DNA of 64,000 nucleotides from Flavobacterium panici (GCF_903819335.1 NZ_CAIJDE010000034.1:372001-436000), one strand, 5' to 3'; shown: positions 8,590 through 16,758, numbered from the stretch's first letter. Notes: generated from the letters alone by a model not told the origin. Translations and numbers: made by a program.

Positions 8590-9228
8590 TTATCCGAAAT
8601 AATAATTCAAAATATTAAAAAGCGTCACAACGGCAACTAATCCCGTAATGCTTCCAATAATAGTATTCATGTTTCGCATTAAGTAATCGGTTTTCTTTTC
8701 GATTTTTTCAAAGAAACCAATATAGCTGTACAAAACAGCAAATGAACCCAAAATAGATCCTAAAACAAAAGTGAAAATAATGCTGTTTTCAAACACAAAA
8801 AGATTGTACGAAGCCAAAGTCACACTTACCACAACATAATACGGAATAGGGAAAAAGTTTAATGCAGAAAGCAGCATTCCAAGAAAGAAACGGCTTTTTT
8901 TACTGCTCTTTTTAATCTTCGATTTCTTTTTGGTTTTTGGCTCTTTGGCAATAAACAAAAAGTATATGGTTAAGATCGAAAAAATAACAAAACCTATTTC
9001 ACGTAATAAAGTAACAACATCCGGACGATTGTCGATTACCTGTGCAAATAATACCGCAACGTAAACCTGAAAAAAAATCACTAAAACAGCTCCAATAACA
9101 AACCATAAAGCATTCTTTTTTCCTTCTTTCAGGTTTATTTTGGCTGCCGTCATATTGATTAATCCCGGCGGAATAATCCCAATTGCAGCGGCAATAAAGC
9201 CTGAAAGTAATGGAGTAAGATATACCAT
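8590..9228 (-). CDS. LysE-family membrane exporter (212 aa)
   Basis: The protein has about six hydrophobic segments. The first contains PLLSGFIAAAIGIIPPGLINM, typical of the LysE/RhtB family N-terminus with its PxGP-like turn. A strongly basic loop, KEPKTKKKSKIKKSSKKSR, near residue 100 is cytoplasmic. The family exports amino acids or related small metabolites, but the substrate cannot be inferred here. The start at 9228 (MVYLTPLL) immediately precedes the first helix. Confidence 0.75.
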   Translation of the reverse strand: MVYLTPLLSGFIAAAIGIIPPGLINMTAAKINLKEGKKNALWFVIGAVLVIFFQVYVAVLFAQVIDNRPDVVTLLREIGFVIFSILTIYFLFIAKEPKTKKKSKIKKSSKKSRFFLGMLLSALNFFPIPYYVVVSVTLASYNLFVFENSIIFTFVLGSILGSFAVLYSYIGFFEKIEKKTDYLMRNMNTIIGSITGLVAVVTLFNILNYYFG

Positions 9229-9269
9229 TCAGTAGTTTAAGCGATTAAAAGATGTTTTTTAAAATTAAA

Positions 9270-9947
9270 TTAGTCTTTAATTTTAAAACGAATATACGTA
9301 ATTGCCTTGTTAATTTCTAAATATTGTTTTTCATAAAATGTTTGAAAAGCAGTAACTTCTTCCGGGCTTCCTTCATTTCTGTATACATTATGATTAGCAT
9401 ACAAAACTTCGTGGCCTTCTCCATGAAGCAGTCCAAGCGTATAACCGTGCATAAATTCGCTGTCGGTTTTAAGATTTACGACACCGTCTTTTTTAAGGAT
9501 TTTTTTGTATAATTTCAAGAACTCAGAATTCGTCATTCTGTGTTTTGTTCTCTTGTATTTTATCTGTGGATCCGGAAAAGTAATCCAGATTTCATCTACT
9601 TCATTTTCGGCAAAAATATGATTGATTAGTTCGATTTGAGTACGAACAAAAGCAACATTATGAAGTCCGGTTTCAACAGCAGTTTTAGCACCACGCCAGA
9701 AACGCGCACCTTTAATATCAATTCCGATAAAATTTTTGTTGGGATATTTTTCTGCTAATCCAACTGAGTATTCACCTTTCCCGCATCCTAATTCTAAAAC
9801 CAGAGGATTATCATTTTTAAAGAAATCCGAATTCCATTTTCCTCTTAAAGGCATTAAATTACCTACAACTTCTTCTCTTGTTGGTTGAAAAACGTTTTGA
9901 AATGTTTCGTTTTCTCTGAATCTTTTTAGTTTATTTTTACTTCCCAC
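9270..9947 (-). CDS. trmB: tRNA (guanosine-46-N7)-methyltransferase TrmB (225 aa)
   Basis: A SAM-dependent methylase forming m7G46 in the variable loop of tRNAs. The SAM site VLELGCGKGEYSVGLA lies near residue 50 and FIGIDIKGARFWRGAK follows. The signature EIWITFPDPQIKYKRTKHR, near 120-140, is diagnostic of TrmB. Length is normal. A TAATTTTG box reads on the minus strand at 9967-9974, just before the ATG. Confidence 0.95.
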   Translation of the reverse strand: MGSKNKLKRFRENETFQNVFQPTREEVVGNLMPLRGKWNSDFFKNDNPLVLELGCGKGEYSVGLAEKYPNKNFIGIDIKGARFWRGAKTAVETGLHNVAFVRTQIELINHIFAENEVDEIWITFPDPQIKYKRTKHRMTNSEFLKLYKKILKKDGVVNLKTDSEFMHGYTLGLLHGEGHEVLYANHNVYRNEGSPEEVTAFQTFYEKQYLEINKAITYIRFKIKD

Positions 9948-10020
9948 TTTTTACAAAAATTTTCAGCAAAATTAAGGAATATAAACGAATGAAAATAGCT
10001 GAATTAGGTTTAAAATAAGT

Positions 10021-10437
10021 TTGCCACGAATTGCACGAATTTTCACGAATTAATTTTTGCCACAGATTATTGGGATTAAAAAGATTTTTCTAAACATTAA
10101 TCTTTTATCTCGGAGAGATTATATATCGGTAGAAAAAATGTGATAGTAATAAAAATGTCCCGTAGGGATTTATGTTTTAGATTGTTTGCCACGTATTACA
10201 CTAATTTTCACGAATTAATTTTTGCCACAGATTATTAGGATTAAAAAGATTTCTCTAAACATAATCTTTTATCTCGGAGAGATTATTTATCGGTAGAAAA
10301 AATGTGATAGTAATAAAAATGTCGTATAGGGACTTATTTTTTAGATTGTTTGCCACGAATTACACAAATTTCCACTAATTTTTTTTCGATCATACTGATT
10401 AAATTAATTCGTGAAAATTCGTGCAATTCGTGGCAAA
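10021..10437. repeat. Tandem 165-bp direct repeat built from REP-like modules
   Basis: The 499-base gap 9948-10446 contains no gene. A unit beginning GCCACGAATT at 10023 recurs at 10188 and, as a partial copy, at 10352, giving periods of 165 and 164. Each unit holds CACGAATT arms, a GCCACAGATTATT module and CTCGGAGAGATTAT..TATCGGTAGAAAA. The last copy ends in AATTCGTGGCAAA, closing an inverted repeat with the first. Confidence 0.85.
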
Positions 10438-10446
10438 ACTTTATTT

Positions 10447-11829
10447 TCAACCGTAATGCGGTTCTGTAATTGGTTTTAATTTTGGATCTAATGTTTCGTC
10501 GTGCTGCGATAAATCAAGCCCGATATGTTCGTTTTCTTCAGAAACACGAAGCGGAATAATGAAATTCGTTACTTTAAATAAGAAATAAGCCCCAAAGAAG
10601 GTAAAGATTGAAACCAGAACTAAAGCCATCATATGATGTGCAAATACATTCCAGCCTCCGTGTAATAAACTTGCATTTTCGCCATGCGCAAAAATAGCTG
10701 TTAGAATCATTCCCATAATTCCTCCAACACCATGACAGGCAAAAACATCCAGCGTATCATCAAATCTTTTTGATAAACGGCAATTTACAACAGAGTTTGA
10801 AACCAAAGCCGTAACGAAACCAAAGAACATACTTTCTGGAACTGAAACGAATCCTGCGGCTGGCGTAATTGCTACCAAACCTACAACAGCTCCAATACAA
10901 GCTCCAAGAGCAGAAACTTTTCTTCCGTTCATTCTGTCAAAGAAGACCCAGGTTAACATGGCTGCCGCCGATGAAGTTGTAGTAGTTGCAAAAGCCATAG
11001 CAGCGGTTCCGTTGGCTGCAAGTGCAGAACCAGCGTTGAATCCGAACCAGCCAAACCATAACATTCCCGTTCCTAATAATACAAAAGGAATATTGGTTGG
11101 AATATGCTGACTGTTTTTTCTTTTTCCTAAAACTAAAACACCCGCCAAAGCTGCAAAACCAGAACTCATATGAACTACAGTTCCTCCGGCGAAATCTTTT
11201 ACTCCAAAATAACTTCCTAAAACTCCTGTTGGATACCAAACAGAATGGCACAAAGGCGCATAAATAAAAATGGTAAATAAACTGATGAATAATAAATACG
11301 ATATAAAACGAACACGTTCTGCAAACGAACCTGTAATAATTGCCGGAGCGATAATAGCAAATTTCATTTGGAACAAAGCAAACAACATAAACGGAATTGT
11401 GCTTGCTAATTTTTTATGCGGAAGAATATTTACATAATCCATAAAGGCAAAAGTGGTTGGATTTCCGAAGAAACTATAAAAGTGATCTCCAGAACCAAAA
11501 CCTACAGGTTCTCCAAATGCAAGACTAAAAGCGACAACAACCCATAAAAGTGTTACCACACCCAGACAGATAAAACTTTGCAGCATTGTCGAAATCACAT
11601 TTTTACGGCCTACCATTCCACCATAAAAGAAAGATAATCCCGGCGTCATGATTAAAACCAGACAACAAGAAGTTAACATCCAGGCAACATCCGCAGGGAC
11701 GATATGGTCGGTTGTGCCAAATTCAGACAATACATAACTATTTTCAGTAACATTTGGCCAAAAAGCCCCAATAATACAAACGATGCTGATAATGATAAAG
11801 GAAATGATCCAGCGTTTCTCTATTTTCAT
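10447..11829 (-). CDS. amt: Ammonium transporter, Amt family (460 aa)
   Basis: An ammonium channel of the inner membrane. After an N-terminal helix (WIISFIIISIVCIIGAFW) come about eleven transmembrane helices. Family motifs include PGLSFFYGGMVGRKN, FAGGTVVHMSSGFAAL with the pore-region His, WFGWFGFNAGSALAANG and DVFACHGVGGIMG with the second pore His. ATG 11829 is chosen because a TAACTTTG promoter box (11869-11876) overlaps the longer TTG-initiated frame. No glnK/PII gene is adjacent, so nitrogen control is not visible locally. Confidence 0.95.
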   Translation of the reverse strand: MKIEKRWIISFIIISIVCIIGAFWPNVTENSYVLSEFGTTDHIVPADVAWMLTSCCLVLIMTPGLSFFYGGMVGRKNVISTMLQSFICLGVVTLLWVVVAFSLAFGEPVGFGSGDHFYSFFGNPTTFAFMDYVNILPHKKLASTIPFMLFALFQMKFAIIAPAIITGSFAERVRFISYLLFISLFTIFIYAPLCHSVWYPTGVLGSYFGVKDFAGGTVVHMSSGFAALAGVLVLGKRKNSQHIPTNIPFVLLGTGMLWFGWFGFNAGSALAANGTAAMAFATTTTSSAAAMLTWVFFDRMNGRKVSALGACIGAVVGLVAITPAAGFVSVPESMFFGFVTALVSNSVVNCRLSKRFDDTLDVFACHGVGGIMGMILTAIFAHGENASLLHGGWNVFAHHMMALVLVSIFTFFGAYFLFKVTNFIIPLRVSEENEHIGLDLSQHDETLDPKLKPITEPHYG

Positions 11830-11868
11830 TTTTTCAAATACTTTATTGAACCCTATTTTTTTTGGGGT

Positions 11869-11876
11869 CAAAGTTA
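11869..11876 (-). promoter_or_regulatory. Promoter -7 box for amt
   Basis: The minus strand reads TAACTTTG, an exact match to the Bacteroidota -7 consensus TAnnTTTG, 40 bases before ATG 11829. No clear -33 TTTG was found. The rest of the 11877-12092 gap shows nothing recognisable. Confidence 0.5.
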
Positions 11877-12092
11877 AAAAAAATTAAATATTTAGATTTT
11901 AAGGGCTGTTAAAATAGTGGTTGTGTTTTGATTTTAGTCGATTTTGTAAAATACTGATCGCTTTTTTAATAGTTTTTCATTTTACTATTCCAAAACACAC
12001 CCAATATTGTCAATTATACTATAATTAATTTGATACCGACGCTTATAAAGTCCTATAAAAGTTATGTTTATAAGAATAAAGCATAAAAATGT

Positions 12093-12581
12093 TTATTTTT
12101 TTTGAAGCTTCGCAATCAAAGCGTCTTCAATTGGTGCTTTTATTTTGGTTACAGCATCAACCTCATCATTCGGAATTGTCATTGATAATACATAATGCTG
12201 AATTTTCCATTCTTTGCCCACTTTTACCAAAACTCCAGAACCGCGGCAGATTTTCATTTGCGTATCCAATAACTCATCAAACCAAGCTGTTTTTCCAGAT
12301 TTATCAAAAAAGATATGACGTTCAAGCGCTTTAAAATTCCAGGTTGTTCCTTTGTCAAAAAACGGTTTTGCCCAAATTGAGAATTCTTTTTTAGTCCAGT
12401 TTTCGGTTGCGTCAGTTCCTATGTAAATCGCATCATCGGCTAAAGCATTAAAATAAGCATCAAATTTTACCTCGCCAGCAGCTTTGTGCCATGCATCAAG
12501 AGTTTGATTGATTTTGTCTTTGTCGGTTTGAGCATTTGCAAAAGAAGCAACGAATAAAAGTAGTAGAATTGTTTTTTTCAT
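12093..12581 (-). CDS. Secreted NTF2-like (SnoaL/DUF4440-type) protein (162 aa)
   Basis: A signal peptide, MKKTILLLLFVASFANAQ, precedes a compact cystatin/NTF2-like domain: INQTLDAWHKAAGEVKFDAYFNALADDAIYIGTD is the typical helix-helix-strand opening, and the later strands GSGVLVKVGKEWKIQHYVLS fit the fold. Members are often enzymes or ligand-binding proteins of unknown substrate. It is a single gene in the periplasm or exported. The family call rests on pattern only. Confidence 0.7.
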   Translation of the reverse strand: MKKTILLLLFVASFANAQTDKDKINQTLDAWHKAAGEVKFDAYFNALADDAIYIGTDATENWTKKEFSIWAKPFFDKGTTWNFKALERHIFFDKSGKTAWFDELLDTQMKICRGSGVLVKVGKEWKIQHYVLSMTIPNDEVDAVTKIKAPIEDALIAKLQKK

Positions 12582-12663
12582 GAGAGATTTTATTTGTGAT
12601 TAAAGATAAGCAATTTTTGATGGCGCACGGATTTTACAGGTTTAACCAATTTTTCTCATTTTA

Positions 12664-12766
12664 TGTCATTTCGACGAAGGAGAAATCTCCACGAGAAGCT
12701 CGACAAAGATTGGATTCTAGGGGCGGAGTTACTTACGGAGATTTCTCCTTCGTCGAAATGACAAAC
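12664..12766. repeat. Long REP-like hairpin, GTCATTTCGACGAAGG family
   Basis: GTCATTTCGACGAAGGAGAAATCTCC pairs with GGAGATTTCTCCTTCGTCGAAATGAC across a roughly 50-base loop. It lies in the 327-base gap 12582-12908, which also holds a half element TAACTTATATGGTT at 12848-12861. Other copies are at 37742-37846, 38763-38815 (half), 38823-38926, 41331-41434 and 19938-19986 (half). Confidence 0.8.
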
Positions 12767-12908
12767 AGTATTCTTAATTAATTTACTTTAACAAAAACTC
12801 AGAGTTTTTGAGAGATTAAACGACAAAGCAACTTAAATTATCTTACATAACTTATATGGTTTAATCTTAAAAAAGTGATTATATTTGAGTGCTTTAAAAT
12901 ATCCTAAT

Positions 12909-13592
12909 ATGAATCCGAAAATCTTTATAAGTTCACTCGCTATAACATCATTACTTTTTGTTTCCTGCAAAAAGGAATTAGAACCACAGGAAAGTACTGC
13001 AACATCTGAATTGGTAAGACTTGGACTTGCCAAAGACACAACAAAAACACCATCAGTAGTACAGCAGAATCAAACTCAAGCTTCGGCTTCAAACCCAAAC
13101 ACGGTTTTAAGCGATACAAAAGGATTAAATCCGGCTCACGGACAGCCGGGGCACCGCTGCGATATTGCAGTTGGAGCGCCTTTAAATTCTGCACCAACAC
13201 AGCAAGTGCAACAGGTACAGCAAGTTCAAACGCAAGGCGGACAAACGGTGCAAGTAAATCCAAATCAAAAAAATGTAGTTACTACTACAGTGGCTGCGCC
13301 AGTAAAAGTTGGAAAAGGAATGAATCCGTCGCACGGACAGCCGGGGCATAGATGTGATATTCCGGTTGGAGCGCCTTTAAATTCTCCGGTAGCGGTTAAA
13401 ACTACTCCCGCAGCTTCGACACCACAAGGCGGAACAATGACACAAAATGTAACCGTTCCTGCAGGAAATCCAGTTCCGGCTCTATTAAGCACCGACGCCA
13501 ATAAAACAGTTGCAGAAGGAATGAACCCAGCACACGGACAGCCCGGACATCGCTGCGACATCGCCGTAGGAGCGCCTCTGCCAAAATCATAA
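12909..13592 (+). CDS. Lipoprotein with three HGQPGHRCDI repeats (227 aa)
   Basis: The signal peptide MNPKIFISSLAITSLLFVSC ends in a lipobox Cys, so the protein should be a surface or periplasmic lipoprotein. Three nearly identical blocks of about 22 residues, NP(A/S)HGQPGHRCDI(A/P)VGAPL, start near residues 72, 137 and 204. Between them are low-complexity linkers rich in Q, V, T and P. Each block carries two His and one Cys, which suggests metal or haem binding, but that is inference. I chose ATG 12909 over TTG 12885 because it begins the signal peptide. Function unknown. Confidence 0.8.
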   Translation: MNPKIFISSLAITSLLFVSCKKELEPQESTATSELVRLGLAKDTTKTPSVVQQNQTQASASNPNTVLSDTKGLNPAHGQPGHRCDIAVGAPLNSAPTQQVQQVQQVQTQGGQTVQVNPNQKNVVTTTVAAPVKVGKGMNPSHGQPGHRCDIPVGAPLNSPVAVKTTPAASTPQGGTMTQNVTVPAGNPVPALLSTDANKTVAEGMNPAHGQPGHRCDIAVGAPLPKS

Positions 13593-13669
13593 AGAAAAGT
13601 TGCAAAGATGCAAAGTGACAAAGGTGCAAAGTAAAACAAGCGCAAAGAAAACTTTGAACCTTTGTACCT

Positions 13670-13732
13670 TTTCAAAATACATAAAAAAAAGACGTTTCAA
13701 TCTGAAACGTCTTTTTTTTATGTATTTTGAAA
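13670..13732. terminator. Long bidirectional terminator between convergent genes
   Basis: Arms of about 29 bases are almost perfectly complementary. They are TTTCAAAATACAT, an A run and GACGTTTCA, then loop ATC, then TGAAACGTC, a T run and ATGTATTTTGAAA. The A and T runs serve both strands. It ends one base before the hpf stop codon. The stretch 13597-13668 before it is a GCAAAG-rich degenerate repeat. Confidence 0.88.
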
Positions 13733-13733
13733 T

Positions 13734-14048
13734 TTAGTGCGCTTTCAGTTTTTCGAAAGTTGTAGTAAGTGTTTTTTTAGCTTTGCTCAAAGCACCGTTA
13801 AAAGCTTTTTCAAGAGTTTCGGCATGTTCAGTTACAGTGATTGGCTGTAGTTTTGCTGTACGAACTTCAAGAACACATTTTTTATCATTTAGGCTGAATT
13901 TCTCTCCATTTTCATCTCCAAAATGAACTTCAATGCGTGTGATTTTATCTTCAAAACGCGCTAAACCTTTTTCTAATTCTTCAGAGAAATATTTTTCTAA
14001 TCTTTGGTGTCCTTCGATGTTTTTGTCGGTATTGATTTGAATCTTCAT
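13734..14048 (-). CDS. hpf: Ribosome hibernation factor, short HPF/RaiA type (104 aa)
   Basis: The sequence MKIQINTDKNIEGHQRLEKYFSEELEKGLARFEDKITRIEVHF matches the beta-alpha fold of the HPF/YfiA family, which binds in the 30S decoding region and silences or dimerises ribosomes in stationary phase. It is the short form without the C-terminal dimerisation domain. A good promoter lies upstream. It converges on the lipoprotein gene. Confidence 0.88.
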   Translation of the reverse strand: MKIQINTDKNIEGHQRLEKYFSEELEKGLARFEDKITRIEVHFGDENGEKFSLNDKKCVLEVRTAKLQPITVTEHAETLEKAFNGALSKAKKTLTTTFEKLKAH

Positions 14049-14075
14049 AACGGTTTATATTTAATGTTTGTTTCT

Positions 14076-14106
14076 CAAAGCTATTTTTTTTGGACCGAAA
14101 AGCCAA
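14076..14106 (-). promoter_or_regulatory. Promoter of hpf
   Basis: The minus strand shows CTTG at 14104-14107, 20 bases, then TAGCTTTG at 14076-14083. This matches the Bacteroidota TTTG-N19-TAnnTTTG pattern. It lies 28 bases before the ATG. Confidence 0.6.
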
Positions 14107-14239
14107 GCGAGTTAATAAAACATTATGATATTTTTAGTGTTAATTTTTTATTCTGAAGAAGGAAGAATCGCACCAGAAACGCCATAACAACGAGTAAACT
14201 AAATTGTAGAAAACCACATAATTCGCTCGGGTTTTTTAA

Positions 14240-14247
14240 TATCTTTG
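14240..14247 (+). promoter_or_regulatory. Promoter -7 box of the leader RNA and 78-aa gene
   Basis: TATCTTTG, an exact TAnnTTTG match, lies about 143 bases before ATG 14390. Transcription from it would include the structured leader. No clear -33 element was found. Confidence 0.5.
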
Positions 14248-14251
14248 CAGT

Positions 14252-14389
14252 CCTAAAACTTTCAGACTATGAACATGAAAAAACTTCTTGCCCGTGTGGT
14301 ACGCTGGCGGTATTGGAAACAACTGCAACGCTCTGAAAGGCGTAGGACAGCTAACCCATACGGGTTTATATTCCTTAAATTTTCAGACT
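14252..14389 (+). ncRNA. Candidate structured leader RNA with duplicated start region
   Basis: The stem CCCGTGTGG (14291-14299) with CCATACGGG (14356-14364) encloses TACGC (14300-14304) with GCGTA (14340-14344). A GCGGT/ACTGC hairpin sits at 14307-14326. ACGC at 14328-14331 could pair with the same GCGT, giving two exclusive folds. The segment is GC-richer than its surroundings. It is bounded by near-identical 21-base repeats (14252-14272 and 14373-14393, both ending TTTCAGACTATGA), the second of which contains the real start codon. I do not recognise an Rfam class. Confidence 0.5.
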
Positions 14390-14626
14390 ATGAGTACAAA
14401 CACCCTTTCCAAAGAAACAGAAATTCGATTAACAGATTTCTTCAACAAAACTGTTGATCCAGAAAGTCTGGCAAAAGCGATTCGACAAATCAATTATTTA
14501 ATTGCTTTAAGTATAATTCGGGATTGCGAAACTTTTCAAAACGAGAAAACAAATCTTGAAAAAGGTTATTATTGGCTGAATGAATTAGCCGAAATTTTGA
14601 ATCCTTATTTTGAGGTTGAAAATTAA
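14390..14626 (+). CDS. Small conserved protein, paralogue of the gene at 41078 (78 aa)
   Basis: The protein begins MSTNTLSKETEIRLTDFF and is predicted mostly helical, without signal peptide or membrane segment. It shares its whole length with the product of 41078-41311: MSTN.LS.E.E.R..DFF, DP..LAK.IR..NY.....I/MR.CET, and YWLN.LAE.L.PY..VE. Frames are open further upstream, but ATG 14390 matches the paralogue start. It follows the structured leader and ends just before a terminator. The function is unknown to me. Confidence 0.75.
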   Translation: MSTNTLSKETEIRLTDFFNKTVDPESLAKAIRQINYLIALSIIRDCETFQNEKTNLEKGYYWLNELAEILNPYFEVEN

Positions 14627-14634
14627 GAAAATGT

Positions 14635-14660
14635 AAAAAGCCACTGCGAAGTGGCTTTTT
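14635..14660. terminator. Bidirectional terminator hairpin
   Basis: AAAAAGCCACT, loop GCGA, AGTGGCTTTTT. It lies between the 78-aa gene and the convergent restriction-modification operon. Confidence 0.85.
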
Positions 14661-15082
14661 TATTTTATAGTTTGTCTTTCGTTTATTGCGTTTTGAATTT
14701 CGAGAATGCAGGTGTCTAAATTCTTTTTAATATCGTTGCTCCAAAAACGTAAAATTTTCCAGTTTTGAGATTCTAAATAGGTATTTACTTCGATATCTCT
14801 TTGCATGTTTCGTTCGATTTTTTTGATCCAGAATTCTGCGTTGGTTTGTGGTTTTTTGCGGGTTTCCCAATCTTTTCCATGGAAGAATTCTGAGTCTACA
14901 AAAATGGCAATTTTAAGTTGCTTAAATGTGAAGTCCGGTTTTCCGAAAACTGTTTTGTTGTTTTTCCGATAACGGTAACCCAGATGCCATAATGCCTTTG
15001 CTAAAGCAATTTCCGCTTTAGTTTCTGTGCTTTTGATCGCACGCATGTTTTTGGAACGTTGTTCTGGATTGTGGACGTCCAT
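14660..15082 (-). CDS. vsr: Very-short-patch repair endonuclease, Vsr family (140 aa)
   Basis: A strand-specific nicking enzyme that starts repair of T:G mismatches left when 5-methylcytosine deaminates. The family opening is MDVHNPEQRSKNMRAIKSTETKAE. The core GKPDFTFKQLKIAIFVDSEFFHGKDW holds the catalytic Asp of KPDF and the later His. The zinc-binding His/Cys cluster of E. coli Vsr is not present; this is the shorter variant seen in many bacteria. It is last in the restriction-modification operon, two bases after the nuclease gene, which fits a role protecting the methylated sites. Confidence 0.88.
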   Translation of the reverse strand: MDVHNPEQRSKNMRAIKSTETKAEIALAKALWHLGYRYRKNNKTVFGKPDFTFKQLKIAIFVDSEFFHGKDWETRKKPQTNAEFWIKKIERNMQRDIEVNTYLESQNWKILRFWSNDIKKNLDTCILEIQNAINERQTIK

Positions 15083-15084
15083 GT

Positions 15085-16758
15085 TTAAGTAAATATTTTT
15101 GGGGTAAAGTCTTTAATTAAAAGTATTAATGCTTCCTTGTCTTTATCTTTTGTATGTATGGCAATTAATAAAGTATTTTCTTTTATTTTTATAATTTTTC
15201 CATTCAATAATTTGAAATAGGTATTTATGAAAAGCTTTAACTCATCCTCTGTGAAATCTTTTTCGTAAAAACTAAATTCACAATCTTTGGGAGAGTTAAA
15301 ATGATTTAAAAATTCATCTCTAAAATATCTTTTTGTGCCGCTTCTAAAAGAGCTTATATTCAAAGTATTATTGCTTGTGTAGGATTTTAAAACAAATAAG
15401 AAATTAATTCTATATTGTAAAACAAACAAAGTATCTCTGTCAAAGATTCTATCTTCAAAATGAAATGATTTTTTTACTTTTTTATATTTTTTTAGAATTG
15501 GGTCATCAAAATTACTTTTATCATGTAGATGCCCATATATAAAGAAATTTGGGGAAATATTATATCCTTCAGTTATTGAATCGCGGTAACGAATTTTATT
15601 GTAAGCATTGTTATTGTTTAATAGATCAATATTAAACTGAATTACATTTTTTGCATATGTGAATTGCTTATAAGTTGATATTTTTCCAGCTGAGGAATCT
15701 GATTTGTAATATTTTGAATCGCCTATATAAAATATATTGTCAGTGTCAATGATAGATTTGTGTTCAAAAATATGATCAATTATTTTTCCATCATTATTGT
15801 TCTTTAATTTGTCAATTGAAATGCCATTAACTTCTTTTTCATAGATTTCATCTGTGAAAAGTTTATCAATCATATCTTCAAAAACAATATTGTAGTTTCT
15901 TACCGAAATAAACTCTTCATTTTTCCTTTTAGGACTACTTAAATCAGTTTTGCTAAAGTATAATTCGCATAATTGATACATCCTTTTTAATGCATCAGCA
16001 AAATATCTGTGTTTAATCTTTCTAAGTTTAGAGAGACCAGTTCTTTGCAGTTTGCTAAATTGATTGCCAGTTATTAGTTTGTAACTTTTATCAATAGTAA
16101 TAGGCAAGTCATGTTCTGTTTTGAAATGATTGAGAATTGAAAAAAAATAACTTAATAACTCTTCTTCTTCATTTACTTTTTTATGTTTGTTATGAATATT
16201 AATATATATAGGAGCACCTTTTGGTGAGAAAATAGGCAATGATTTTTGGATCGTCTTTTCCCATTTTGCTTTTTTTGCTTGGTTTGATATATATTCAATA
16301 TGATGATACAAAAGAGTATTTTTATTCTTTTTATAAAAGTTAGTAAAGCTTAAAACTAAATCTAAATATGAATACTCTTTTAATCCTAGATTAGAATTGA
16401 GTTCAAAAGTTTGACTGCTATCAATTATAATTGTTTTTCTATGGCGACTTTTAAATTCTACTAAACTGTTATAGAAATAAATCAAAAGTTGTCTGATCCA
16501 TAAGTAATTTTCATTGTGTTTAAATGAATCTTTTAGATCTAAATCAAATAGTTCTTGAGGTGAAAAGTTGAAGGCTTTGTTTTTTTTAATAAAAACTTTT
16601 GGAAGAATGTAAACCAATTCATTTTTGGTAAATGAATGAAAATAACCAACACAATTAATTGTTCCGTAAATTCCATCCTGAATATAGAATTTAGGATCAT
16701 CAAATACTTTGCTTAAAGTTGTAATACTATATTTTTCACCTTCAATTAATATTTTCAT
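15085..16758 (-). CDS. LlaJI/McrC-like restriction endonuclease subunit (557 aa)
   Basis: Probable DNA-cleavage subunit working with the McrB-like ATPase encoded just upstream; the two genes overlap by four bases. The N-terminus (MKILIEGEKYSITTLSKVFDD) opens like LlaJI restriction proteins. Near residues 325-350 a PD-(D/E)xK-type core is visible: IIDHIFEHKSI, then FYIGDSKYYKS with the D-S-K triad end. Base composition is clearly AT-richer than in neighbouring housekeeping genes, a sign of transfer. The assignment to LlaJI rather than plain McrC rests on the linked methylase and on recognition by eye. Confidence 0.78.
   Translation of the reverse strand: MKILIEGEKYSITTLSKVFDDPKFYIQDGIYGTINCVGYFHSFTKNELVYILPKVFIKKNKAFNFSPQELFDLDLKDSFKHNENYLWIRQLLIYFYNSLVEFKSRHRKTIIIDSSQTFELNSNLGLKEYSYLDLVLSFTNFYKKNKNTLLYHHIEYISNQAKKAKWEKTIQKSLPIFSPKGAPIYINIHNKHKKVNEEEELLSYFFSILNHFKTEHDLPITIDKSYKLITGNQFSKLQRTGLSKLRKIKHRYFADALKRMYQLCELYFSKTDLSSPKRKNEEFISVRNYNIVFEDMIDKLFTDEIYEKEVNGISIDKLKNNNDGKIIDHIFEHKSIIDTDNIFYIGDSKYYKSDSSAGKISTYKQFTYAKNVIQFNIDLLNNNNAYNKIRYRDSITEGYNISPNFFIYGHLHDKSNFDDPILKKYKKVKKSFHFEDRIFDRDTLFVLQYRINFLFVLKSYTSNNTLNISSFRSGTKRYFRDEFLNHFNSPKDCEFSFYEKDFTEDELKLFINTYFKLLNGKIIKIKENTLLIAIHTKDKDKEALILLIKDFTPKIFT

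Noticed and set aside
10021..10437. Regular repeats that might suggest a CRISPR array
   Set aside because: The period is 165 bases, the units are themselves inverted repeats, there are no unique spacers of constant size, and no cas gene is present.
13265..13675. Long antisense open frame opposite the GHRCDI lipoprotein
   Set aside because: It is the mirror of the repeated coding sequence, has no domain, and runs through the terminator hairpin.
14269..14457. Short open frame MNMKKLLARVVRWRYWKQ and following residues before the 78-aa gene
   Set aside because: It reads through the structured RNA and into the next gene out of frame. Its basic, Trp-rich composition is better explained by a GC-rich RNA element, although a leader peptide cannot be excluded.
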